Assembly (NCBI GenBank): GCA_027306605.1
Contig: DAHUZK010000080.1
Coordinates: 1 to 55,511, forward strand
DNA from: Acidimicrobiaceae bacterium
Lineage (GTDB): Bacteria; Actinomycetota; Acidimicrobiia; Acidimicrobiales; RAAP-2
Length of the DNA stretch: 55,511 nucleotides
Direction: 5' to 3'
This document shows positions 35,577 through 42,383 of this stretch, piece by piece. The translations under genes and the position numbers were made by a program. The stretch's first letter is position 1. Each line of letters opens with the position of its first letter. Below the pieces are notes generated by a model, which worked only from the letters and a program-made list of their open reading frames with translations, did no database searches and had not been told where the DNA came from.

Positions 35577-36727
35577 CAGAAGTTGCCATGATCGTCCTCG
35601 TCGGTGGGGGCGTCCTCGTGACCGTCGAAGTCGCAGTCGGACTCGCAGGGGCGGACGAAGTGGCGGTGGGCGCCTCGGGGACCGCTCTCGACGGTGACGG
35701 TGCCCTCGTTGACGAGCAGCTCTAGGGCGAGGTCCTTCGTCTCGTTCTTGCCCCTCACGGCACCACGAAGTGCGTTCTTCGTCAGGCCAGGCTGGGTCGC
35801 GATCACCTTGATCATCTGCTCCATGAGGTGCGTGGGCCTGAAGTGACCCTCGGTTGCCTCCTCCGGCACCTCCAGGGTGGCGGTGACGCCGTTGTCGGGG
35901 TTGCTGGTGAGGACCAGGGTAGCGATGACGCGCCCGGCGACTTCGTGCTGACGGACGTGGCCTTGGCGGTCCTTCGAGACGGTCATCTTCACGCTGCCGG
36001 TGCGCCCGCGCCCGAAGGGGGAGATGAGGTGGAAGCCGTAGGCAGCGCCGGTGAGGCCGCTGAGCTTGCGCTCGCTCCCGATCGCCCACCGGCCTCGGCT
36101 CTCCCGGTCCTTCGTGACGTGATCGACCAGCAGCACGGCGGCGCCGAGGGAGGCGAAGAAGCGGGAGAACCCGGCGTAGAAGGTAGCGACCTCGGTGCCT
36201 TTCTCGGGATTCAGCCCTACCTGCGTCATGGCTTCGGTGACGGAGTCCGTGATCAGCAGTGATGGCAGTCCACGCGTCTTGATGGCCTCCTCGATCACCG
36301 CCTTGGCCACGTCATCGAAGCGGCCCTCGGGGTTGACGTATGTGAACCTGCTGCAGATGGCTTCAGGAGTGGCCCCCAGGGCGAGCAGTCTTTCGACGGT
36401 GGCCTCGGCGGTGTCCTCGAAGTCGAGCATGACGACGTGATGACCCTGAGCCAGCTCCTCCTTGGCCGATAGCAGCGCTGCCCACGTCTTCAGGCTCTCG
36501 GTCTCTCCGAGAAAGGCGTTCAGCCGACCCCGATGAAGGAGGCACACGCCATCTCGGCGCGTGAGCACGGATGGTGGTGTGGTGACGCTCTCCCCGCGCA
36601 GGATGGCGCCCACGTCGACCGGCGTCCACGGAAGCCCCACGCCGGGCTGGCTGCCGTTGCGGCGAGACGCCGCCTCCCACGGCGCCTCCTCGTAGAGGTC
36701 GAAGCCTTCTCGCGGTTGGGGTGTCAC
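35576..36727 (-). CDS. RepA-like AAA ATPase (plasmid/phage replicative helicase type)
   Basis: A 383-residue protein from a GTG overlapping the upstream stop. The P-loop is an unusual GETESLKTWAAL at about 74-85, in which Leu stands where Walker A has Gly; Walker B is HVVMLDFEDT. LLITDSVTEAM and VLLVDHVTKDRESRGRW match the RepA/AAA_25 hexameric helicases. A winged-helix-like C-terminus (LTKNALRGAVRGKNETKDLALELLVNEGTV) and an acidic tail follow. It probably drives replication of the excised element. It is third in a leftward operon whose upstream edge has 14-bp iterons. Confidence 0.8.
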   Translation of the reverse strand: MTPQPREGFDLYEEAPWEAASRRNGSQPGVGLPWTPVDVGAILRGESVTTPPSVLTRRDGVCLLHRGRLNAFLGETESLKTWAALLSAKEELAQGHHVVMLDFEDTAEATVERLLALGATPEAICSRFTYVNPEGRFDDVAKAVIEEAIKTRGLPSLLITDSVTEAMTQVGLNPEKGTEVATFYAGFSRFFASLGAAVLLVDHVTKDRESRGRWAIGSERKLSGLTGAAYGFHLISPFGRGRTGSVKMTVSKDRQGHVRQHEVAGRVIATLVLTSNPDNGVTATLEVPEEATEGHFRPTHLMEQMIKVIATQPGLTKNALRGAVRGKNETKDLALELLVNEGTVTVESGPRGAHRHFVRPCESDCDFDGHEDAPTDEDDHGNF

Positions 36728-37065
36728 CCGAACACCTCCTCCTCGACAACCGCGTCGGGGAAGCTGTGCAGCACAGTCGCCACGGCCGCCTCGGACTCGT
36801 CGGTCACGTCGACATCGGCGTCGTCGTCCGGCGGTGCTGCAGGTCCAGTCTGGCGGTGCCGGAGCCAGAACCCGACCGTCGGCATCGTGCCGGCGAGGAG
36901 GATCTCGGCGAGCCTCTCGACGCCCACCGGTGTCAGTTGGCGGCGGGCCAGCCGCGCCGGGTCCTGGCGTTCTTTAACTGCGGCCAGCTCGCGCAGCGTC
37001 GCAGGGTGGAGGTAGGCGATGAGCTGACCGACGGCCGACGGCGGGCTACCGCGGGCGGCGCTCAC
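36724..37065 (-). CDS. small protein in the Rep-like operon, unknown function
   Basis: A 113-residue product from a GTG at 37065 with GAGGGG about nine bases upstream; an ATG at 37080 is possible. The middle is a basic amphipathic region (ELAAVKERQDPARLARRQLTPVGVERLAEIL) and the C-terminus is acidic (PPDDDADVDVTDESEA). I recognise no family. Its stop overlaps the Rep-like start (GTGA) and its start overlaps the end of the preceding small gene, so it is translated with the replication gene. Confidence 0.6.
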   Translation of the reverse strand: MSAARGSPPSAVGQLIAYLHPATLRELAAVKERQDPARLARRQLTPVGVERLAEILLAGTMPTVGFWLRHRQTGPAAPPDDDADVDVTDESEAAVATVLHSFPDAVVEEEVFG

Positions 37066-37228
37066 GACGGAGCCCCTCATCGTCGGGGTCGAGCAGCGTG
37101 GCGACATGCGCCAGCGTCACCGGGTCGCGGATGGTGGTCGGCAGGCCCTGGCGCTGGCGGGTCGCGCGCACGAGCGCGGCTAGGTCGACGTCGTCGCCGG
37201 CGCGCTCCTCAGGCATGACTGCCACCAT
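37046..37228 (-). CDS. very small protein, first gene of the Rep-like operon
   Basis: About 60 residues from an ATG at 37228 with a close GAGGG; a second ATG at 37216 is possible. The sequence (DVDLAALVRATRQRQGLP, IRDPVTLAHVATLLDP) is helical and could be a small DNA-binding or adaptor protein, but no family is recognised. Support comes from its overlap with the next gene and its position directly after the iteron array. Confidence 0.45.
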   Translation of the reverse strand: MVAVMPEERAGDDVDLAALVRATRQRQGLPTTIRDPVTLAHVATLLDPDDEGLRRERRPR

Positions 37229-37250
37229 GCGCCCTCGGGCCGCGGGGATG

Positions 37251-37292
37251 GCGTGCGCGATACCCCGTGCGCGATACCCCGTGCGGGATACT
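37251..37292. repeat. three 14-bp iterons upstream of the Rep-like operon
   Basis: Three end-to-end 14-bp units, GTGCGCGATACCCC twice and GTGCGGGATACTCC once, occupy the divergent gap between the Rep-like operon and the zinc-ribbon gene. Direct repeats of this size next to a replication ATPase are typical of iterons or of operator arrays that control rep expression. Confidence 0.7.
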
Positions 37293-37329
37293 CCGCCCGA
37301 GCATCCCACCAGCCGATTCGCTATGGCTG

Positions 37330-37335
37330 TACCGT
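37330..37335 (+). promoter_or_regulatory. -10 box of the zinc-ribbon gene
   Basis: TACCGT ends eight bases before the ATG at 37344, supporting that start over the in-frame ATG at 37323. Confidence 0.4.
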
Positions 37336-37343
37336 CGAGAGCG

Positions 37344-38516
37344 ATGGGGCTATCGACCGCGACTAGGGGTCAGAAAAACCCTGAGCGCGTCGCTCGGGGT
37401 CGAGCAGCCATCGCCACCGCTCGAGAGCGCGGCAAGTACGGTCCGGCTCTGGCGCTGACGTGCCCGATCTGCGGAGGCTCCTACTCGGTGCCCCCGTCGA
37501 AGGCAGCAAAGGCGCGGCGATGCACGAGGTGCATCAAGAACGGACGAGCCCTCTGCGCCGCCTGCGGCGGCCCTATCGACGTCGCACCCGGCTCAGGCGG
37601 GCACCCCCTCTGCGAGGAGTGCAAGGCGACGGAACGGAGGGGGCCGACTTTGCGCCCCCGAGCCGAACGGGTCCCGGTCCCCTGCGTGGGAGCGAAGCTG
37701 CCGCGCCGGCTCGGAGGAGGCCGGCGTCACGCAAAAGGGTGCAAGGGCACACGGCTCATCAGTCCGTCACAGGACCCCGATGAGTACCGCATGTGCAAGC
37801 CTTGCTCGACGCTCGGGAAGAGGTGGGTTCCCGAGAAGCTCGGGCTCGTGGAAAAGCTCGGGTACAGACCGCGTACCTATGAGGAGCTGCTCGGGTTCGT
37901 CCGCGACATGAAGGACAATCGCGCTCCAGGTCAGCACCCGGCGTTCAAGGCGCGGCAGGGCCATCCCGCGGAGATGATCGCCGCCCGTCGCGCCGGCAGC
38001 GGTGGCCTTTCGGGACCAGCTCGCTCGCGGCTTCAGATGGTGACGACTTGGGCCAAGGGCGAAAACGGCTGGAAGATCCGCCAGTGCCGCGTCTGCTCCC
38101 GGCTTCTCATGATCTCGACCGCTCCCACGGCGAGGTCGGTCGAGCTGCACGAGCCGTGCCGCGCCGCTTGGCGATCGTCATTGGATGGGCAGAAGTGGGC
38201 GACACGCCCACGCGCTCAGCGCGCCGTCAGGCCCCGGATTCCCAAGCGCCCGGGCAAGCACCGCTCACCCGAGACACTGACGATGCAGTTCCGTTGGACC
38301 GTCCTGGCCCTGCTCGGCGGCTTCTCGCACACCGAGATCGCTGAGCGCTACGGCGTCGATCGAAGCCATGTCTCGCGCTCAGTCGGCGAGATCCTCGAAC
38401 TGCTGCCCAACCCGGACGTCTGCGACAGGAGGTTCCGGCGGTACGTCGAGGCACTTCGAGGGACATCGATAAGCCGGACTATGCCCGCCAGACCACCTCG
38501 GCGAGGCGCTGCGTAG
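37344..38516 (+). CDS. zinc-ribbon/HTH protein of the element, unknown function
   Basis: About 390 residues from the ATG at 37344 (an ATG at 37323 is in frame). The first 160 residues hold several CxxC pairs: CPICGG, CTRC, CAACGG, CEEC, and the MCKPC knuckle. A further CRVCS follows near residue 250. The C-terminus has an HTH-like segment, LLGGFSHTEIAERYGVDRSHVSRSVGEIL, preceded by a basic proline-rich stretch. The order suggests a DNA- or RNA-binding protein with several zinc sites. It converges with the integrase gene, and the two overlap by 38 bases. No characterised family is recognised. Confidence 0.7.
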   Translation: MGLSTATRGQKNPERVARGRAAIATARERGKYGPALALTCPICGGSYSVPPSKAAKARRCTRCIKNGRALCAACGGPIDVAPGSGGHPLCEECKATERRGPTLRPRAERVPVPCVGAKLPRRLGGGRRHAKGCKGTRLISPSQDPDEYRMCKPCSTLGKRWVPEKLGLVEKLGYRPRTYEELLGFVRDMKDNRAPGQHPAFKARQGHPAEMIAARRAGSGGLSGPARSRLQMVTTWAKGENGWKIRQCRVCSRLLMISTAPTARSVELHEPCRAAWRSSLDGQKWATRPRAQRAVRPRIPKRPGKHRSPETLTMQFRWTVLALLGGFSHTEIAERYGVDRSHVSRSVGEILELLPNPDVCDRRFRRYVEALRGTSISRTMPARPPRRGAA

Positions 38517-39924
38517 TGGACTCCCTCGTGACCCGGTTACTCCCGCGAACGCCCGGACCGATGAGCACCTTGTCGACCACAGCCTCGATGATCGCCTTGC
38601 GCCGGTCGAAGGGGAGCGAGCCCCACCGATCGCGCAGATCGCTTCCTTTGCCCGCGAGGTCGGCCAGGGCCTCGTTGTGCTCCTCGCGCGCCAGGCGTGC
38701 CCGCGCCGAGTTCAGCCGGGCTTCTAGTGGCTTGCGGGCGGCGGTCCACTCCCGTGTCGTGATGCCGTCCGCGGCGTACATCTCAGCCAGCTCCTCGAGC
38801 TTGTGTTCCACTTGCACCACCTCGTCGATGGCGTCGGACGGCCCGGCCTTGCGCGCGTTCGATCGTGCCTTAGCCAACGCAGTTGAGTCGAGCGCTTGGA
38901 GCACCATGTCTGCCAAGACTTCTTCGAGGACTTCCGCCAGGATCGTGAGCTTGCCGCAGCCCGGCAGCCCAGGTCGCTTCGAGCACCGGTAGCGCCGTTT
39001 GCCCTCCACCGGCGCCCCGCTGAGCCTCGCCCCGCAGAGCGCGCAGTGGGCCATGTGGCTGAGCAGATAGACGGTCGGCTTCGGACCCGGCCCTGTCCCA
39101 TTGGCCTTGAACTTGGCCATGACGCGCTCCCACGTCTCGCGGTCGATCATTGGCGGGAATGCCGCGTCGCCGACGATCTCACCTCGGTAGGAGCGCAGGC
39201 CCGCAACGCGCGGCGACTCGAGTGTCTGGCGCACGTTGTTACCCGTCCAGAGGTTGCCGCGGGTGGTGCGTACTCCGGCCTCGTTCCATCGGCGAGCGAT
39301 GGATGCCATGGACTCGCCGGCGAGAACCGCCTTGGCCGCCTCGCGCAGTTTGGCTCGCTCGGCAGGCACGACGGTCATCCTGCGCGTCTGGGGGTCATAG
39401 CTGAGGCCGAACGGCCGATTCCCGCCGCCCGAGAACTTGCCCGCCTCGGCCAGCTCAAGGTGCTTGCGCCGTGACCGCTGCGAGAGCTTGCGGACCTCCT
39501 CGGCGGCAACCGCGCCCTTGATCCGCGCGAGCAGCATCCCGTCGCCGTTGGTGACGTTCACCTGCTCGCCGATGGTGGCGAGGCGGGTCATGCCCGCGGC
39601 GATGGCGATGTCGAAGAAGTGCTCTAGCTCGATTGGCCGACGTACCAGCCGGTCGAGGTCCCAGCAGATCACCGCGTCCACATCGCCGGCGCGGACCATG
39701 TCGAGGAGGCGGTCGTATCCCGGTCGGCGCTTGCCGTTGCTGGCCGACAGGTCGTTGTCGATAATGACCTCCGAGACACTCCAGCCGTTGCGCTCGGCGA
39801 GCGCCCGCCCGTCCTTTTCCTGGCGACGCACTCCCAGCTCGTCCCCACCCCGGTCCTTGGAGATCCGGCAGTAGATCACAGCCTGCACGGACTTGACCTG
39901 GGGCTTCGCCGCTCGGGTAGCCAT
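38479..39924 (-). CDS. large serine recombinase (integrase of the element)
   Basis: A 481-residue integrase. The catalytic domain has AVIYCRISKDRGG with nucleophile Ser22, the CWDLDRLVRRP motif and the long helix AAEEVRKLSQRSRRKHLELAE. A recombinase domain (NRPFGLSYDPQTRRMTVV, SIARRWNEAGVRTTRGNLW) follows. A zinc ribbon with CALCGARL and later Cys residues comes next, then a coiled coil rich in Glu, Ala and Arg. It is encoded 44 bases from the right junction with its start facing that junction, the usual place of an integrase beside attP. TAGCCT lies six bases before the ATG. Confidence 0.95.
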   Translation of the reverse strand: MATRAAKPQVKSVQAVIYCRISKDRGGDELGVRRQEKDGRALAERNGWSVSEVIIDNDLSASNGKRRPGYDRLLDMVRAGDVDAVICWDLDRLVRRPIELEHFFDIAIAAGMTRLATIGEQVNVTNGDGMLLARIKGAVAAEEVRKLSQRSRRKHLELAEAGKFSGGGNRPFGLSYDPQTRRMTVVPAERAKLREAAKAVLAGESMASIARRWNEAGVRTTRGNLWTGNNVRQTLESPRVAGLRSYRGEIVGDAAFPPMIDRETWERVMAKFKANGTGPGPKPTVYLLSHMAHCALCGARLSGAPVEGKRRYRCSKRPGLPGCGKLTILAEVLEEVLADMVLQALDSTALAKARSNARKAGPSDAIDEVVQVEHKLEELAEMYAADGITTREWTAARKPLEARLNSARARLAREEHNEALADLAGKGSDLRDRWGSLPFDRRKAIIEAVVDKVLIGPGVRGSNRVTRESTTQRLAEVVWRA

Positions 39925-39930
39925 GCCGGA

Positions 39931-39936
39931 AGGCTA
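39931..39936 (-). promoter_or_regulatory. -10 box of the integrase gene
   Basis: On the minus strand TAGCCT ends six bases before the integrase ATG at 39924. The region where a -35 contact would fall overlaps the attP arm at 39943-39950, so integrase binding could shut off its own promoter. Confidence 0.45.
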
Positions 39937-39942
39937 GCACCT

Positions 39943-39975
39943 CTTAGGTGCTATTCACATGTTGGCCGTGGCCAC
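39943..39975. other. right attachment junction of the integrated element
   Basis: CTTAGGTG (39943-39950), 17 bases, then GTGGCCAC (39968-39975), which continues into host helicase sequence. CTTAGGTG is the exact reverse complement of CACCTAAG at the left junction. In the rebuilt attP each arm is 17 bases from a central GT (39968-39969). Confidence 0.75.
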
Positions 39976-40293
39976 GACGACCTTCTTGCCGCTCAGGGCG
40001 GCCGGCACGAGATACGCCAGCGACTTGCCGGTCCCGGTCCCCGCCTGCACGACGAGGTGCCGACCCAGGACGAGTGCCTCGGCGACGGCGCGGCACATCT
40101 CTTGTTGCTCGGGGCGGTGCTCTCCCCCCGCCATCTGGGCCGTGACCTTGTCCAGCCCCTCGACGCCCTCGTCCCCCGCCGCGCGCGCCTCGGCCACGGA
40201 ACCGCCGGCACGGGTGGCACCGGCGGCGTCCACCAGGTCCAGCTCGTCGATTTCGTCGGGCGCGGGGGCGAACTCCCCGTCCCACTCCACCAT
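39955..40293 (-). pseudogene. stranded 5' remnant of the host DinG-like helicase gene
   Basis: An ATG at 40293 opens 112 codons of the original host N-terminus, including the Walker A AGTGTGKSLAYLVP. The frame runs across the junction at VVATA and stops four codons later inside the element. It aligns with codons 1-98 of the intact gene at 23831-26023: after a divergent leader, about 55 of 67 residues agree. The promoter (TAGCGT, 40301-40306) is untouched, so a truncated P-loop peptide may still be made. Excision of the element would rejoin it to the helicase body. Confidence 0.85.
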
Positions 40294-40300
40294 CGGGCGC

Positions 40301-40306
40301 ACGCTA
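40301..40306 (-). promoter_or_regulatory. original -10 box of the host helicase gene
   Basis: On the minus strand TAGCGT ends seven bases before the ATG at 40293, the same layout as the phosphotransferase and thioredoxin genes. Confidence 0.5.
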
Positions 40307-40374
40307 GCTCCGGGCTGCGCGCCTGCGAGGTCCCGGCGGCGTGGCGCGGGCCTCAGCCCAACCTGGCGCGGGCC

Positions 40375-41040
40375 TCAGCCCACCGTGGCGGCCAGCTCCC
40401 GGAAGGAATCGGAGCCCACGTCCCGCCACATCTGGGACACGGGCGGCGGCATCTCGGAGAGCATGTGTGCCTGCTCCTCCGGGGTGCGCTGCTCGAAGAT
40501 GAGCCCGAGCACCAGCCAGACCTTGTCGCCCCGGTACTGGCTCAGCGCGTGACCCGGCAGCTCCCCCCACTCCTCGGGGGTCAGCGAGCCGGCGCAGAGC
40601 GGGAGGAGCGCCTCCTCCTCCTGGTCGAGATGCTCCACGGTGGCGTCGTGCAACCGCTGCAGCTGGTCGGCCAGCGTGGCCTGTGCCGCGCCGTCGCCGG
40701 ACGCCCATGCCGCCCGTGAGGCGTCGGCGTCCTCCAGCAGTTGGACCACCTCGTGGTGCTGTGCCTCCATGGTGTCCACCAGCGCCACCGCGTCGGGGCA
40801 GCGCTGGCGCAGCCGGGGGAACACCAGCTCCTCCTCGCCGTTGTGGTGGACGCCGAGGAACCAGAGCACGTTGTCGTAGTAGTCCGCGATGAGCGCCCGG
40901 CGCTCGGCGTCGCCGGCGGCGACTCCCCGCACCCGGCCCGGCCCGGCCGCCAACGCAGCCCGGAGCGCGTTGTGGACCGCCACCATGTCGGCGGTGTCGG
41001 GCCGTGGGGCACCCTCGGACCCCGATTCCATTTCTGCCAT
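40375..41040 (-). CDS. hemerythrin-like domain protein
   Basis: A 221-residue helical protein from the ATG at 41040, which has an AGGAGG seven bases upstream. The iron-binding pattern is present: DMVAVHNALRAAL, WFLGVHHNGEEELVFP, EAQHHEVVQLLEDAD and HLDQEEEALLPL, giving the expected His and carboxylate ligands of a di-iron site. A C-terminal extension of about 60 residues has no known motif. Such proteins sense or bind oxygen, iron or NO in the cytoplasm. It stands alone, divergent from uppS. Confidence 0.9.
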   Translation of the reverse strand: MAEMESGSEGAPRPDTADMVAVHNALRAALAAGPGRVRGVAAGDAERRALIADYYDNVLWFLGVHHNGEEELVFPRLRQRCPDAVALVDTMEAQHHEVVQLLEDADASRAAWASGDGAAQATLADQLQRLHDATVEHLDQEEEALLPLCAGSLTPEEWGELPGHALSQYRGDKVWLVLGLIFEQRTPEEQAHMLSEMPPPVSQMWRDVGSDSFRELAATVG

Positions 41041-41221
41041 GGCACATCCTCCTTGCCGCTCGCGCTGCATCCGCCGTGACAGCCTCCTCATTGTTCTCCA
41101 TGGGCCACCCGCCGCGCTCTGGGAATTCCCTGGAAGAGCGCCGGGAGATGCCTGGGTGCGGGACGAGGCGGGCAGCGCGGCGGCCCCGGCGGGGGGATCC
41201 CTGGGTTTCGGGGCCAGGAGC

Positions 41222-41227
41222 TAGGTT
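41222..41227 (+). promoter_or_regulatory. -10 box of uppS, likely leaderless
   Basis: TAGGTT ends six bases before the GTG at 41234. The 190-base gap shared with the divergent hemerythrin gene shows no other clear signal. Confidence 0.45.
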
Positions 41228-41233
41228 CGGCGT

Positions 41234-41992
41234 GTGACCTCGACGGCATCGGACCTCGACGGGGCGCCGGATCCGGTCCCGCCCGAACTCGACCTCTCAC
41301 GGGTGCCGGTGCACGTGGGATGCGTGATGGACGGCAACGGTCGCTGGGCCAACGCCCGGGGGCTGCCGAGGACGGAGGGGCACGCCGCCGGCGAGGCCGC
41401 GCTGCTCGACGTGGTGAACGGAGCCCTCGAGATCGGCATCAAGTGGATCACCCTCTACGCCTTCTCGACCGAGAACTGGCGCCGGCCGACCGACGAGGTC
41501 CGCTTCCTCATGAACTTCAACCAGTCGCTGCTGATGCGCCGCCGCGACGAGCTCAACGAGAAGGGCGTGCAGATCCGTTTCGCCGGCCGCCGCGACTGGC
41601 GCGTGCCCCGCCGGGTCCTGCGGCGCATGGACGAGTCGATCGCGCTGACGAAGAACAACAGCCGCATGGTGATGACGATGGCCTTCAACTACGGCGGGCG
41701 TGCCGAGATCGTCGACGCCGTGCGGGCACTCGTCGCCGAGGGCATCGCCCCCGACAAGGTGGACGAGCGGGCGATCAGGCGGCACCTCTACTTCCCCGAC
41801 ATGCCGGATCCGGACCTGGTGATCCGGACCTCGGGCGAGACGCGGATCTCGAATTTCCTGCTGTGGGAGATCGCGTACTCCGAGCTGATCTTTCCCGACA
41901 CCCTCTGGCCCGACATGCGCCGGCGCCACCTCTACCAGGCGGTCGTCGAATTCCAGCAGCGCGTGCGTCGCTTCGGCGCCGTCACGTCCTGA
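41234..41992 (+). CDS. uppS: isoprenyl transferase (undecaprenyl or polyprenyl diphosphate synthase)
   Basis: A 252-residue cis-prenyltransferase. The catalytic CVMDGNGRWA with its Asp, the YAFSTENWRRP segment, MAFNYGGRAEIVDAVR and the signature DLVIRTSGETRISNFLLWE are all present. It makes the lipid carrier for cell-wall building blocks. It begins at a GTG, and the exact product length cannot be read from sequence. uppS near recO and glyS is the usual actinobacterial order. Confidence 0.96.
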   Translation: MTSTASDLDGAPDPVPPELDLSRVPVHVGCVMDGNGRWANARGLPRTEGHAAGEAALLDVVNGALEIGIKWITLYAFSTENWRRPTDEVRFLMNFNQSLLMRRRDELNEKGVQIRFAGRRDWRVPRRVLRRMDESIALTKNNSRMVMTMAFNYGGRAEIVDAVRALVAEGIAPDKVDERAIRRHLYFPDMPDPDLVIRTSGETRISNFLLWEIAYSELIFPDTLWPDMRRRHLYQAVVEFQQRVRRFGAVTS

Positions 41993-42044
41993 GGCCGGCC
42001 CCCGACCACGGGTGGCGCCCCGGGGCGCGAGAATGGGGGGTCCT

Positions 42045-42383
42045 ATGACCTTCACTCGGATCGCCGTCGCGGCCGGGATCGCCCTGCTCACGCTCTTCGT
42101 GATCCTCGTCGTCGTCGGCGGTTCCTCCGGCGTCGGCACTGCCCTGGTGGTCCTCGTCACGATGGCGGTGCTGGTGGGGGCGGGGAACCTCCTCTACGGG
42201 CGCCGGTCGCACTACGCAACGGCCCAGGCACGCCGGCGGCCGGCCCAGGATGCGCACGACCGGGCAGCCGATCTGGCCGCCGAGGCACGCCGGGGCACGG
42301 CCCGGGCGGCGCGGCGGGGCGAGCGCTACTGCCCGCTGGACCCCGCCCTTCGAGAGCCCCGGGGGCCCTCCGCCGGCGCATGA
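42045..42383 (+). CDS. small two-helix membrane protein
   Basis: A 112-residue protein from the ATG at 42045, which follows a GGGGG stretch. Two hydrophobic segments (AGIALLTLFVILVVVGG and ALVVLVTMAVLVGAGNLL) are followed by a basic, Ala/Arg-rich cytoplasmic tail. No family is recognised. It lies between uppS and recO, and its stop overlaps the recO start (ATGA), so it is co-translated with recO. Confidence 0.65.
   Translation: MTFTRIAVAAGIALLTLFVILVVVGGSSGVGTALVVLVTMAVLVGAGNLLYGRRSHYATAQARRRPAQDAHDRAADLAAEARRGTARAARRGERYCPLDPALREPRGPSAGA

Larger units (their letters stand above)
25730..39967. mobile_element. 14.2-kb serine-integrase element carrying a type I restriction-modification module
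   Basis: The borders are defined by the common GTGGCCAC at 25728-25735 and 39968-39975 and by host helicase sequence continuing on both outer sides. Left part (26.1-33.9 kb): P-loop ATPase, hsdM, hsdS, hsdR and a YgjP-like peptidase, all rightward and visibly more AT-rich than the host. Right part (34.0-39.9 kb): mostly leftward HTH, small serine recombinase, Rep-like ATPase and small proteins, plus a rightward zinc-ribbon protein and a large serine integrase beside the right junction. It has no capsid, portal or conjugation genes, so it is a satellite-like or plasmid-derived integrative element rather than a full phage or ICE. The borders follow from sequence comparison of the two ends; mobility is inferred. 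Confidence 0.85.

Noticed and set aside
37251..37292. CRISPR array
   Set aside because: The repeats are directly adjacent with no spacers and only 14 bp long; no cas genes are present in the window.
39955..40293. Independent small helicase-like gene or ordinary gene duplication
   Set aside because: It ends exactly at the shared GTGGCCAC junction, and the other copy begins to match host sequence there, which fits integration rather than duplication.
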